Both the position numbers and the translations under genes were made by a program. A DNA stretch of 15,237 nt. Source: an uncultured Porphyromonas sp. GTDB taxonomy: Bacteria > Bacteroidota > Bacteroidia > Bacteroidales > Porphyromonadaceae. Positions 15,228 through 15,237 of this stretch are shown here, piece by piece (position 1 is the stretch's first letter; the number at the start of each line of letters is the position of its first letter). Where the stretch lies: the NCBI RefSeq assembly GCF_915070105.1, contig NZ_CAJZFJ010000055.1, positions 1-15,237 of the forward strand, read 5' to 3'. The notes under the pieces were generated by a model, which worked only from the letters and a program-made list of their open reading frames with translations, was not told the DNA's origin and made no database searches.

Positions 15228-15237
15228 CTTTGGGAAA

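Overview
The window reads as a chromosomal stretch of a Bacteroidetes bacterium, most likely a Porphyromonas-like member of the Bacteroidales. The assignment rests on gene content: a GldE-type CNNM/CBS protein next to a phosphopantetheinyl transferase, an OprO/P-type porin with a periplasmic PD40-repeat partner, the Bacteroidales trio of glycogen debranching enzyme, glycosyltransferase and GH57 protein, and a TAnnTTTG-type promoter element in front of the porin. Shine-Dalgarno sites are generally absent. The genus is inferred from remembered family similarity, not from a search.

Layout: 1-803 is non-coding and holds phased TACCGAGAG repeats and several hairpins. 804-2773 is a lemA-TPM pair on the plus strand, ending at a 22-bp perfect hairpin (2793-2859) that can also terminate the converging minus-strand operon. 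That operon runs from 7402 down to 2923: porin, PD40 protein, gldE, phosphopantetheinyl transferase, tightly packed and partly overlapping. 7403-8427 is a second large non-coding space with a degenerate minisatellite of about 23 bp (clearest at 8026-8094). 8428-12994 is a plus-strand alpha-glucan cluster: GH133-like debranching enzyme, GT4/GT5-like glycosyltransferase (overlap ATGA), and a GH57 alpha-amylase-like protein. 13154-15162 is a cupin plus a DUF438/hemerythrin-like/PAS/DUF1858 protein, closed by a strong rho-independent terminator.

How the genes fit together: the alpha-glucan cluster probably handles intracellular glycogen, but the GH57 member has Asn where the family has its catalytic Asp, so it may be non-hydrolytic. 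The porin and PD40 protein form an envelope pair co-transcribed with gldE and the transferase. The cupin and DUF438 protein look like a small sensory or redox unit in which several expected metal ligands are substituted.

The least ordinary parts are the two 23-bp-phased repeat regions, each in a large pyrimidine-rich intergenic space upstream of a plus-strand operon, and the catalytic or ligand-residue substitutions in the GH57, cupin and hemerythrin-like proteins. I did not find a clear new defence, mobile or RNA-guided system.
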